Of a stretch of 10,807 bases of DNA, positions 1 through 6,967 are shown piece by piece (position 1 is the stretch's first letter; each line of letters opens with the position of its first letter). The notes under the pieces are model-generated. The model saw only the letters and a program-made list of their open reading frames with translations. It was not told the DNA's origin and ran no database searches. Made by a program: the position numbers and the translations under genes. The DNA lies in the NCBI GenBank assembly GCA_024638905.1, contig JAHEJH010000043.1:1-10807 (forward strand), read 5' to 3'. The stretch is from Luminiphilus sp. (GTDB taxonomy: Bacteria > Pseudomonadota > Gammaproteobacteria > Pseudomonadales > Halieaceae).

Positions 1-1
1 C

Positions 2-1315
2 AATCTGATTCTGATCATTGGAGATGGCTTCGACGATCAGCATGTCACCATGGGCCGCAATTACCTGACCGGCATGAGCGGCAAGCTCACCCTCGATGAG
101 ATGCCGTATCGGGCATCGGTGCAGGTAGAAACGGTTTCCGAGCAGGGGCAACCACTGTACGTAGCCGATTCCGCCAATACTGCGACCTCTCTGGCGACCG
201 GCGGCATCACGCAGATCGGCCGCATTGCGACCGACATTGAAGACAACGACCTGACCACCATTGCAGAACGGGCACTGGACAGTGGCTTCCGGGTCGGGCT
301 GGTCACCACGTCATCATTGACCGACGCGACGCCCGCGTCTTTCCTCGCGCATGTCTCGGCGAGAAGTTGTGAAGGCCCCGAGGAAGTGCTGGGCAGCACC
401 TATTACGGCATACCGCAGCCTGCCTGCCTTGATGACGCCCGCGACAACGGCGGCCCCGGCTCCATTATCGAACAGCTGGTCAACAGTGGCGCTCAGGTGC
501 TGCTGGGCGGGGGCACCAAATTTCTGGAACAAACCACCATCGACGGTGAGACCGTTGCCGCAATGGCGACTGGACAGGGCTATCGCATTCTGGGTCGCGA
601 AACTGACTTGGACTCAGTAACCCCCGGTAGACCGATCTTGGGAACCTTTGATGAGGAGACGCTGGAAGTCCGGTGGCGAGGCACTAATGCGCGGGTTGGC
701 GAGGAGACCGAAACGAGCTGGCTACATCACCTATCGGATTACCTCGGCGACACTGAAGAGCCCGAACCCATGTCCTGCGAGCCCAATCCCGACTATGAGG
801 GAACGCCCGCCCTGGCGAGCATGACAGACTTGGCACTGCGACACCTGTCTCAGGACAACGATCGTGGCTTCTTTTTGATGATCGAGTCGGCCTCGATCGA
901 CAAGCAATCCCACAAGCGCAATCCCTGCGGCTCAATTGGCGAGATTGAGCAACTTGAGGAGTCACTTGCGCTGGCGCTCTCTTTTGCCGGGCAGCATCCG
1001 GATACCGCAATCCTCGTCACAGCAGACCATGCGCAGGCCGCGCAGATCCTGCCCGAGCCCAGTGTTTATTCGAGTTATCCGATCCCCATTTACTCGCCGG
1101 GTCTCACAGCACGTATTGCTACCCCCGAAGGCGGCATGATGCGAATCAACTACGCGACCAATAATGGTTTCAGTGAGGAGCACACTGGCGCCAACATACC
1201 TTTATTTGCCAACGACGTCGCAGCTCCATGGCTGAGCCCGTTTCTCAGGCAACGTGAGGTGCACGATGCCATGAGCGCGTTTATGCTTGGCACCCGAGAG
1301 ATCCATACTGAGTGA
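2..1315 (+). CDS. phoA: Alkaline phosphatase, E. coli PhoA type (5' end outside window)
   Basis: Periplasmic phosphomonoesterase that releases inorganic phosphate from organic phosphoesters. The reading frame is open from base 2 and ends at TGA 1313-1315. The first codons already encode the metal-site motif LIIGDG (Asp codon 23-25), so the signal peptide and N-terminus lie upstream, and the ATG at 50 is internal. Visible catalytic set: nucleophile Ser in VADSANTAT (codon 170-172); DATPASFLAHV, matching E. coli D153/T155; an Arg in SARSCEGP matching R166; ESASIDKQSH, matching E322, D327, K328 and H331; TADHAQ, matching D369/H370; and EEHTG, matching H412. Cysteines equivalent to both E. coli disulfides are present (SCEGP/PACL and MSCEP/NPCGS). 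Oddities: GDGFDD replaces the usual GDGMGD, and Ser stands at the E. coli D330 position. It converges on gspB. Its promoter, and any Pho box, lie outside the window. The family call is strong; substrate range is not visible. Confidence 0.95.
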   Translation, partial: NLILIIGDGFDDQHVTMGRNYLTGMSGKLTLDEMPYRASVQVETVSEQGQPLYVADSANTATSLATGGITQIGRIATDIEDNDLTTIAERALDSGFRVGLVTTSSLTDATPASFLAHVSARSCEGPEEVLGSTYYGIPQPACLDDARDNGGPGSIIEQLVNSGAQVLLGGGTKFLEQTTIDGETVAAMATGQGYRILGRETDLDSVTPGRPILGTFDEETLEVRWRGTNARVGEETETSWLHHLSDYLGDTEEPEPMSCEPNPDYEGTPALASMTDLALRHLSQDNDRGFFLMIESASIDKQSHKRNPCGSIGEIEQLEESLALALSFAGQHPDTAILVTADHAQAAQILPEPSVYSSYPIPIYSPGLTARIATPEGGMMRINYATNNGFSEEHTGANIPLFANDVAAPWLSPFLRQREVHDAMSAFMLGTREIHTE

Positions 1316-1318
1316 TCA

Positions 1319-1379
1319 CAGCGCGCCAACTAGATTAACCATGGTTGCGGGATAAGAACGTGAGGGTGTTGGCGCGCTG
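1319..1379. terminator. Perfect 12-bp inverted repeat between convergent genes, possible bidirectional terminator
   Basis: CAGCGCGCCAAC at 1319-1330 is the exact reverse complement of GTTGGCGCGCTG at 1368-1379. The enclosed 37 bases contain a separate 10-bp palindrome, AACCATGGTT, at 1337-1346. The element starts 3 bases after the phoA stop and lies 43 bases beyond the gspB stop, so it could end transcription from both sides. There is no T-tract on either strand, so it is not a textbook intrinsic terminator. The repeat is seen directly; the function is inferred. Confidence 0.45.
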
Positions 1380-1403
1380 AGGACCGATTGAGCGAGCCTC
1401 AGC
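1376..1403. repeat. Second hairpin overlapping the 12-bp repeat
   Basis: GCTGAGG (1376-1382) pairs with CCTCAGC (1397-1403) around a 14-base loop. It shares bases 1376-1379 with the right arm of the larger repeat, so the two folds exclude each other in RNA. A third short pair, CGAGCC (1393-1398) with GGCTCG (1414-1419), follows. This fills most of the 107-base gap between the convergent genes. Whether any of these folds form is not known. Confidence 0.35.
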
Positions 1404-1422
1404 ACTCAGCTCTGGCTCGACC

Positions 1423-2310
1423 TCACAAATTCACCCAAGTATTCAGTGCGCGCAGCCTGAACGAGACGCCGTTCACCCGCAAAATCACGCTATCCACCAG
1501 AATATCTTCCACCGTAATCGCACCCGTCCGCTGACCCGGTCGCAAGCGCTGTCCGTTCAGTTCGACCAACGGCGCGGCGCCCTCAGCATAAACGTGTTCT
1601 GTGTAGACGATCGTTGGGATCTGGTCTTTCTGCTGCTGCGACAGATTTTCCAGGAGCACTGTCGGGTGAGGAACAAGACTCGGCTCACCCACCTCGCGCG
1701 CCGCGCGCTCGATCGCCGCCACCAAATCGATCGGCGGTGCGATCGAGGGAGAATTGGAGGAAGAATTGGCGGGAGCCGATTCAATCAGCGTGGGCGCATC
1801 CAATTTTTCTTCTGCCGAGATTGGCGCGCCGGGCTGGTCTGCCCCTTGACCTTCTGCTGCCCCGAGAGAGGCTGCATCGGACCACATTTGCTGGTGCAGC
1901 GCCGCTATCCGCTCATCCTCAGCCCTAGCCGCATCCGATCCGACGTTATTTTGCGGGGCCGCGACGAATGATGTATCGGCTGCTGATGCGAGCGGAGTAG
2001 ATGGCGATAGCGCAGTTCCAGGCGCAGAGGACATACCGTCATCGCGCAGCGGCTCTGACGAGACGCCGCCATCACCCGATGACGGCGAGCCGGAAATGGG
2101 GGGGGCAACCTGTTCTTTCTCCACGGGATCAGTTGCGCCACCTCGCATCATCCATCCTGCGGCAATACCCAGCCCGGCACAGACTAATACGACGACTCCC
2201 AACCATTTTTTACCCAATCCCCCACCCTGCTCCGCTAGCAAGGCCGGCTGCGGGCTGGCAGCAACGCCCCCATCCTCTGAGCGCCGCAATGCGTCGAGGA
2301 TCAAAGACAT
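1423..2310 (-). CDS. gspB: Type II secretion assembly protein GspB/ExeB
   Basis: Inner-membrane partner of the GspA/ExeA ATPase; in Aeromonas the ExeAB complex is needed to assemble the ExeD secretin in the outer membrane. The 295-residue product begins with MSLILDALRRSE, the hallmark GspB N-terminus. It has one membrane segment at about residues 36-53 and a long low-complexity linker rich in Ala, Ser and Pro (about 60-200). The C-terminal GspB domain spans about 230-295, with IVYTEHVY, LNGQRL and LVDSVILRVNG and the ending LNTWVNL. The periplasmic C-terminus would face GspA's cell-wall domain. The start at 2310 has a strong Shine-Dalgarno and overlaps the gspA stop by 10 bases, indicating translational coupling. 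No other gsp genes are in the window, which is usual because gspAB often sits apart from the main T2SS operon. The sequence diverges strongly in the linker, as expected for the family. Confidence 0.88.
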   Translation of the reverse strand: MSLILDALRRSEDGGVAASPQPALLAEQGGGLGKKWLGVVVLVCAGLGIAAGWMMRGGATDPVEKEQVAPPISGSPSSGDGGVSSEPLRDDGMSSAPGTALSPSTPLASAADTSFVAAPQNNVGSDAARAEDERIAALHQQMWSDAASLGAAEGQGADQPGAPISAEEKLDAPTLIESAPANSSSNSPSIAPPIDLVAAIERAAREVGEPSLVPHPTVLLENLSQQQKDQIPTIVYTEHVYAEGAAPLVELNGQRLRPGQRTGAITVEDILVDSVILRVNGVSFRLRALNTWVNL

Positions 2311-3974
2311 GCGGACACCTCCCCCATCGGCTGAGCTCTCTCAAAGGTCATGGCCAGCGTGGGGCTCACACCCAGCGCGTCATTCAGCGCCTGCAACGTC
2401 CTGACCCCAATCACACCGTCTACCTCTAGCCCCACAGATTGCTGAAACTGTCTCACCCGCTCGGTCAGCGCAGGGGTGAAAACATCAAGCGGGGGCGGCG
2501 GCAAGCCATCCAGACGAGAGAAATCAGCGACGATCTGCGTCACAACGGATCCCTGATCGCCCTCGCTTAAGGGCCCGACCCAGCCTTCAGGGCCGCTCCA
2601 CAGGTAGCTCAACCCACCTCGCCAATACATTGCCAGTGACGCCAGTGGCATCTGGCAGACGCCCTTACCCGCCCTTAAAAGCGCCGCAGAGTCGCTCATG
2701 CTGACCAGTAAAACCTTTCCAGCAAATCCATCGGGCTGCCGAATATCGAGTATCGCGGGCCGGTTATTGGCTTGAACGGCGTTCCAAGTGTCTGCGTCGC
2801 TTCTAGCACACCGCAGACCGGCATCGGGCGCCTGCTCACAGAGACCCCCCGCGAGAGCTTGCCCGGACCACAGCGACCACAGCGCCAGCTCAGCCTCTCC
2901 CGCATTGAGAATCCAGGGATCGACCCGGGCAACCAAAACCTCTGCTGTCGCCGCAGGCTTTTGGTCCGCGACCAACGCCTGCCGGTCGATCGATTCGATC
3001 GCCGGAGGGCGCACCGCGTGATCTCCTGCAGGACGTCCGGTCTTCCCCACCCACAACACAGTTGCCACCGCCACAGCAGCTATCAGCAGGCCAAGCACTG
3101 CGCCTCGAATGGTCGCCTCGCTCACCCATGGCGCGGCACTTGCCGTTCCCACAGTACCCTGCGCGCCAAAGGTCTCCTTGGCGGCTTCTGCCACGAGATT
3201 CGGCGAGACGACAGCCTGATCACGACCATAGGCGCCCATCATTGCCCGATCGCATAAGAGATTGATCACCCGGGGCACACCCGCGCTCAGCCGATAGATT
3301 TGACGCAGCGCTGCGCCACTAAAGATCTCTCGCCCGTCTTTCGCGCCCGCGACCTGCAGACGGTGACGGACATAGGTACGCGTCTCCTGCTCGTCTAGCG
3401 GCGTCAAGTTAAAGCGTGCGGTGATGCGCTGGTTGAGCTGCCTTAATTCTGATCGCGCCAGCATGCTCGCAAGTTCAGGCTGCCCGGTGAGTATTATCTG
3501 CAGCAGCTTCTTCTCATCGGTTTCGAGATTGGTCAGCAAACGGATTTGCTCTAGCACTTCGAACCCGAGGTGCTGGGCCTCGTCAATCATCAGCACCGTG
3601 CGGCGATCGGCCTGATGATTGCGTAGCAAGAATTGGTGCAGCGCGTCGGTGAGCACTTTGAGGCTGTCCGTGCCACTGGGATAGTCAATTTTCAATTCGT
3701 CGCACACCGTCGCCAGCAATTCGACCGCACTGAGCGCGGGATTCAGCACGATGGCGATGTCGGTATTCGCGGGTAATTGTTCAAGCAGACACCGGTTGAG
3801 GGTGGTCTTACCGGTACCCACTTCGCCGGTCAGCAGGATAAATCCACCCCCACTGCCTACGCCGTACAACAGATGTGCGAGCGCGTCACGATGGCGCGCA
3901 CTCATAAACAGATAGCGGGGATTAACCGCGATCGAAAAAGGAGCCTCAGCGAGCCCGAAGTATTGTTGATACAT
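2301..3974 (-). CDS. gspA: GspA/ExeA-type AAA+ ATPase with peptidoglycan-binding domain
   Basis: ATPase that, with GspB, binds and remodels peptidoglycan so that the type II secretin can multimerise in the outer membrane. The 557-residue product has the canonical N-terminus (MYQQYFGLAEAPFSI). Walker A is GEVGTGKTT at about 50-58, Walker B VLMIDEAQ at 127-134, and the LTGQPEL sensor region at 162-168. A membrane segment lies at about 291-309. A periplasmic part at about 350-470 resembles the degenerate C39-peptidase-like domain seen in many GspA proteins, and a PG_binding_1 repeat spans about 472-535 (RVRQFQQSVGLEVDGVIG, RTLQALN). The start is fixed by family match, although no good Shine-Dalgarno precedes it. 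It is the first gene of a gspAB operon and is transcribed away from the NMO/HMGR cluster. The family is well supported; catalytic activity of the C39-like part is doubtful. Confidence 0.9.
   Translation of the reverse strand: MYQQYFGLAEAPFSIAVNPRYLFMSARHRDALAHLLYGVGSGGGFILLTGEVGTGKTTLNRCLLEQLPANTDIAIVLNPALSAVELLATVCDELKIDYPSGTDSLKVLTDALHQFLLRNHQADRRTVLMIDEAQHLGFEVLEQIRLLTNLETDEKKLLQIILTGQPELASMLARSELRQLNQRITARFNLTPLDEQETRTYVRHRLQVAGAKDGREIFSGAALRQIYRLSAGVPRVINLLCDRAMMGAYGRDQAVVSPNLVAEAAKETFGAQGTVGTASAAPWVSEATIRGAVLGLLIAAVAVATVLWVGKTGRPAGDHAVRPPAIESIDRQALVADQKPAATAEVLVARVDPWILNAGEAELALWSLWSGQALAGGLCEQAPDAGLRCARSDADTWNAVQANNRPAILDIRQPDGFAGKVLLVSMSDSAALLRAGKGVCQMPLASLAMYWRGGLSYLWSGPEGWVGPLSEGDQGSVVTQIVADFSRLDGLPPPPLDVFTPALTERVRQFQQSVGLEVDGVIGVRTLQALNDALGVSPTLAMTFERAQPMGEVSACL
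2316..2322 (-). promoter_or_regulatory. Strong ribosome binding site of gspB inside gspA
   Basis: On the minus strand GGAGGTG lies 5 bases upstream of the ATG at 2310, within the last codons of gspA. It supports the chosen gspB start and independent reinitiation at the 10-base gene overlap. Confidence 0.7.
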
Positions 3975-4003
3975 GGTGTTCGATCGACTTCATTCAGCGG
4001 AGG

Positions 4004-4032
4004 TTGCGTGGCCCTTTATTGGCACATATCAT
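4004..4032 (+). promoter_or_regulatory. Candidate sigma-70 promoter toward the NMO/HMGR genes
   Basis: TTGCGT (4004-4009) and TATCAT (4027-4032) are separated by exactly 17 bases. The -10 box matches the consensus at 5 of 6 positions and the -35 box at 3 of 6. It would give a leader of about 155 bases before the ATG at 4198. It overlaps the inverted repeat at 4019-4037. The match is modest, and with two competing readings of the same bases this is only a candidate. Confidence 0.3.
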
Positions 4033-4037
4033 GCCAA
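4019..4037. promoter_or_regulatory. Symmetric TTGGCA-N7-TGCCAA element, operator or bidirectional sigma-54-like promoter
   Basis: TTGGCA (4019-4024) and TGCCAA (4032-4037) form a 6-bp inverted repeat with a 7-base spacer in the 223-base gap between divergent gspA and the NMO gene. Read on the plus strand, TGGCAC-N6-TGC carries the GG-N10-GC core of sigma-54 promoters. The reverse complement, TGGCAT-N6-TGC, keeps the same core. A minus-strand start from here would give gspA a leader of roughly 35 bases. It could equally be the operator of a dimeric regulator. The repeat is seen directly; the role is inferred. Confidence 0.4.
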
Positions 4038-4183
4038 AACTTTTTCCAGTGCAATTCCCATTATGCGCGCTGGTAACCATGCTGCACAGCGTATTGATCG
4101 AGTGAATAGCGAGAGACAGTGGCAGCCCCTTGCCTCTCCCAAACTTGAACGCTAGCGTCACGCACCATTCACATTTTTTGTTC

Positions 4184-4189
4184 AGGAGA
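4184..4189 (+). promoter_or_regulatory. Ribosome binding site of the NMO-family gene
   Basis: AGGAGA sits 8 bases before the ATG at 4198 and fixes that start. No competing in-frame start with a comparable site lies nearby. The rest of the 3975-4197 gap shows no ORF or clear terminator. Confidence 0.7.
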
Positions 4190-4197
4190 CAGCGTTA

Positions 4198-5163
4198 ATG
4201 GCCTTGCCACCCGCATTACAGAACCGATTAAGACTGCCCGTCGTGGGAGCCCCTCTTTTCATCATCTCCAACCCGGATCTGGTGATAGCACAGTGCAAAG
4301 CCGGCGTTGTAGGCTCTTTCCCTGCGCTCAATGCACGCCCAGAACCCGTTCTGGAAGAATGGCTGGAGCGGATCACCTCTGAACTGGCAGCCTATGACGA
4401 AGCGAATCCGGATGCGCCGTCGGCTCCCTTTGCAGTCAACCAGATCGTGCATGGCTCCAACGCGCGCCTCAAGTACGATATGGACATGTGCGTGAAGTAC
4501 AAGGTGCCGATTGTCATTACCTCTTTAGGAGCAAAGGAATGGGTCAATGAGATGGTCCACAGCTACGGCGGCATCGTGCTCCATGATGTGATCAACAACC
4601 GCTTCGCCAAGAAGGCCATCGAAAAAGGCGCCGATGGGCTGATTGCTGTGGCAGCGGGTGCCGGCGGTCATGCAGGCACGACCTCTCCCATGGCGCTCAT
4701 TCAGGAAATTCGTGAGTGGTTTGACGGCCCGCTGTTGCTGTCGGGTTCTATTGCGACGGGTGACGCGGTGTTGGCCGCCCAGGCAATGGGCGCTGACCTC
4801 GCCTACATTGGTTCCGCCTTCATCGCCACAGAAGAGGCGGACGCCGAGCAAGCCTACAAACAGGCCATCGTGGATTATTGCGCTGACGACATTGTCTACA
4901 GCAGCTTATTCACGGGTGTTCACGGCAATTACCTCAAACCATCGATCGAGGCAGCCGGCCTCGACCCCCACAACCTGCCCGAAAGCGACCCGAGCAAAAT
5001 GGACTTTGGATCAGGAGGCAATACCGACGCCAAAGCCTGGAAAAACATATGGGGCTGCGGCCAGGGGATCGGTGCGGTTAAAGAGCTGGGCACCGCAGGG
5101 GATTACGTCACTAAGCTCACTGACCAGTATCAAAAGGCAAAACAACGGATCAATGCGCTATGA
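4198..5163 (+). CDS. Nitronate monooxygenase family FMN oxidoreductase (2-nitropropane dioxygenase-like)
   Basis: Predicted soluble TIM-barrel FMN enzyme of 321 residues. The N-terminal FMN-site region reads LPVVGAPLFIISNPDLV, followed by AGVVGSFPALNARP. The glycine-rich segment AAGAGGHAGTTSP (about 152-164) carries His158 at the position of the family's catalytic or nitronate-site His. The phosphate-binding segment at about 181-211 includes LSGSIATGDA and GADLAYIGSAFIAT. The C-terminal third is of the widespread proteobacterial subgroup usually labelled nitronate monooxygenase. For most of this subgroup the real substrate is unproven; relatives include NADH:quinone reductases and enoyl reductases such as FabK and PfaD. 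The strong RBS supports ATG 4198. The stop overlaps the HMG-CoA reductase start by 4 bases, suggesting joint production and perhaps linked chemistry. The family call is confident; the nitronate reaction is not. Confidence 0.85.
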   Translation: MALPPALQNRLRLPVVGAPLFIISNPDLVIAQCKAGVVGSFPALNARPEPVLEEWLERITSELAAYDEANPDAPSAPFAVNQIVHGSNARLKYDMDMCVKYKVPIVITSLGAKEWVNEMVHSYGGIVLHDVINNRFAKKAIEKGADGLIAVAAGAGGHAGTTSPMALIQEIREWFDGPLLLSGSIATGDAVLAAQAMGADLAYIGSAFIATEEADAEQAYKQAIVDYCADDIVYSSLFTGVHGNYLKPSIEAAGLDPHNLPESDPSKMDFGSGGNTDAKAWKNIWGCGQGIGAVKELGTAGDYVTKLTDQYQKAKQRINAL

Positions 5164-6350
5164 GCGACCACAATAAAATACCCCGCAGCGCTGAGGACGA
5201 CTACAGCAAGGAGATCGTCGAGCAGCGCCAGCAGTTTATCGAGCAGCAGACTGGCGCAGAGCTCGACCACTCGAAACAGTTCTCGTTCGATCCCCATGAA
5301 ATGGAGAGCAACATCGAGAATTTCTGGGGTGTCGCGCAGATTCCCATCGGCGTAGCTGGCCCATTATTAGTCAACGGTGAGCACGCGCAGGGCGAGTTTT
5401 ACGTGCCCATGGCAACGGTGGAAGGCACAATGCTGGCCTCCTACAACCGCGGCATGAAGGTGATTCGGGAGTGTGGCGGCGTCTTGACCACCGTCTCCGA
5501 GGAATCGATGCAGCGCTCGCCGGTGTTCATCTTCCGCAACGCCCGTCAGGCGAGAGATTTTCAGCTCTGGCTCAAAGACAATTTTGAGCCCATCAAGGCC
5601 AAAGCAGAGACCTCAACCTCAGTCGGCAAACTGCATGACATCGAGAGCTACCACGCACACAGCATGGTGTTCACTCGCTTCGATTACTCTACCGGGGACG
5701 CTGCGGGCCAAAATATGGTGTCTAGGGCGACCTTTATCGCCTGCGAATGGATCAACGAGCAACGCCCCGAGATGCTGCATTACATGCTCTCAGGCAACTT
5801 CGATACGGAAAAAAAGACGTCGTCTGTGAACCTGCTCAAAACCCGCGGCAAGCGCGTCACCGCGGAAATCACGGTGCCCCGCGATATTTTGATGAAGCAC
5901 CTGCGGGTAGCCCCCGAGCAAATTGCCTATGGCCAGCAGATCTCTACGCTGTCCGCCCTCCTGACCAACTCATCCAACAACGCCAACCATCCTGCCAATG
6001 CCCTGGCCGCATTGTATTTGGCCACTGGGCAGGATGTGGCCAATATCGGCGAGTCAAATCAGTGCACGACCTACCAGCGCGCGACAAGCAAGGGCGATTT
6101 CTACTTCTCTATCACGCTGCCCGCTGTGATCATGGCGACCTATGGCGGCGGCACCTCCCTGCCCACTCAGCGCGAGTGCCTGCGGATGCTGGGCTGCGAG
6201 GGTAAAGGCAAAGCCCTCAAGCTGTGCGAAATCGCCGCGGCGCTGGTCGTCGCCGGAGAGCTTTCACTCTCGGGTGCAGCGCGGGTCGATAAGAAGACGC
6301 GTACCAATGAGTGGGTGGATGCCCATGAGCGACTGGGTCGCAACCGCTGA
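5160..6350 (+). CDS. Class I hydroxymethylglutaryl-CoA reductase, soluble
   Basis: Reduces HMG-CoA to mevalonate, the committed step of mevalonate-based isoprenoid synthesis; class I enzymes usually use NADPH. The 396-residue protein has no membrane segment. The substrate region reads GVAQIPIGVAGPLL and FYVPMATVEGT. All four catalytic residues are visible: Glu88 (TVEG), Lys218 (SGNFDTEKK), Asp292 (ATGQD) and His389 (DAHERLGRN). The C-terminal His in that setting and the PMATxEG motif resemble class I rather than class II enzymes. The nicotinamide-site motif is TGDAAGQNM (178-186) where DAMGMNM is typical, replacing two methionines. The start overlaps the upstream flavoprotein stop (ATGA at 5160-5163) and only a weak GGA precedes it, so translation is probably coupled. 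No other mevalonate-pathway gene is in the window. The family is sparse in gammaproteobacteria, so ancient transfer is possible. Confidence 0.92.
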   Translation: MSDHNKIPRSAEDDYSKEIVEQRQQFIEQQTGAELDHSKQFSFDPHEMESNIENFWGVAQIPIGVAGPLLVNGEHAQGEFYVPMATVEGTMLASYNRGMKVIRECGGVLTTVSEESMQRSPVFIFRNARQARDFQLWLKDNFEPIKAKAETSTSVGKLHDIESYHAHSMVFTRFDYSTGDAAGQNMVSRATFIACEWINEQRPEMLHYMLSGNFDTEKKTSSVNLLKTRGKRVTAEITVPRDILMKHLRVAPEQIAYGQQISTLSALLTNSSNNANHPANALAALYLATGQDVANIGESNQCTTYQRATSKGDFYFSITLPAVIMATYGGGTSLPTQRECLRMLGCEGKGKALKLCEIAAALVVAGELSLSGAARVDKKTRTNEWVDAHERLGRNR

Positions 6351-6360
6351 GGCAATATCT

Positions 6361-6912
6361 GTGAGACTGACGAGTCTTTTTCGGTTTCTCTCCCGCGGCC
6401 TTGGTCTAGCGGGATTAGTCGGTTGCGTCCTGCTGGCACCGATCGCGTTGGCAGAGCGCGGCTCGCACATCACGCTTGATGAGCCACTCCCGCAACCGGC
6501 GTGGGAGCTTCCCCTGATTGCGAATGGTGAAGGCACCGTGACGGACTCGACGTATCTCGGCCGAGTGACCTACGTGGACTTCTGGGCCAGCTGGTGCGGG
6601 CCTTGCAGGCTGTCCCTGCCGGCCCTGAACAGACTGACTAAAGAGTTCGACACTGCAGACTTTGGTGTGGTGGCGATCAGCGTCGATTATGTCGATGAGG
6701 ATGCGCTCGACTTTTTAAAGCGCTACCCAGTCGATTACCCGGTTGCCATTGATAAAACGGGCAATTCCGGACGTGACTTTGCGGTGGCGGGAATGCCTTC
6801 AGGCTATCTGATCGGCCGTGACGGTCTCATCAGAGAAGTCCATGTCGGTTTTCGTAAGGGAGATGAGGCGTTCTTAAGGGAGCAAATTCAAGCACTTATC
6901 TCTGACTCCTAA
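6361..6912 (+). CDS. Exported TlpA/thioredoxin-like thiol-disulfide protein
   Basis: Predicted periplasmic thioredoxin-fold protein of the TlpA/ResA type, which reduces or exchanges disulfides on envelope proteins. From the GTG at 6361 it is 183 residues. A signal peptide is seen (basic VRLTSLFRFLSRG, hydrophobic core, likely cleavage after ALA at about residue 31). The active site is WASWCGPC with Cys79 and Cys82. The fold continues through VVAISVDYVDEDAL to the cis-proline region AGMPSGYLIGRDG (Pro146). GAGG at 6349-6352, 8 bases upstream, favours the GTG. In-frame ATGs at 6319 and 6325 would overlap the HMG-CoA reductase end and put an acidic stretch before the signal. LVGC at residues 19-22 could be read as a lipobox, but the following residues stay hydrophobic, so signal peptidase I cleavage is more likely. 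It follows HMGR by 10 bases, probably in the same transcript. The partner is unknown. Confidence 0.85.
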   Translation: MRLTSLFRFLSRGLGLAGLVGCVLLAPIALAERGSHITLDEPLPQPAWELPLIANGEGTVTDSTYLGRVTYVDFWASWCGPCRLSLPALNRLTKEFDTADFGVVAISVDYVDEDALDFLKRYPVDYPVAIDKTGNSGRDFAVAGMPSGYLIGRDGLIREVHVGFRKGDEAFLREQIQALISDS

Positions 6913-6967
6913 ATCTTCGTCCCGTTACTGTTCACTTCCCGAAAAGGCTATTGCTCATCCGTAGCAC

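Noticed and set aside
684..1183. Minus-strand ORFs opposite phoA
   Set aside because: The opposite frame contains the conserved metal ligands of alkaline phosphatase; these ORFs show no domain or start signal.
2001..3257. Several plus-strand ORFs opposite gspA and gspB
   Set aside because: They are Arg/Pro/Ser/His-rich shadow translations with no recognisable motif, opposite two well-supported genes.
4643..5176. 177-codon plus-strand ORF overlapping the NMO gene in another frame
   Set aside because: Composition is Arg/Thr/Pro-rich and motif-free, while the NMO frame holds the conserved FMN-binding segments.
6142..6360. Upstream extension of the TlpA-like gene to ATG 6142
   Set aside because: It would run about 200 bases inside HMG-CoA reductase and bury the signal peptide; GTG 6361 with GAGG 8 bases upstream gives a normal leader.
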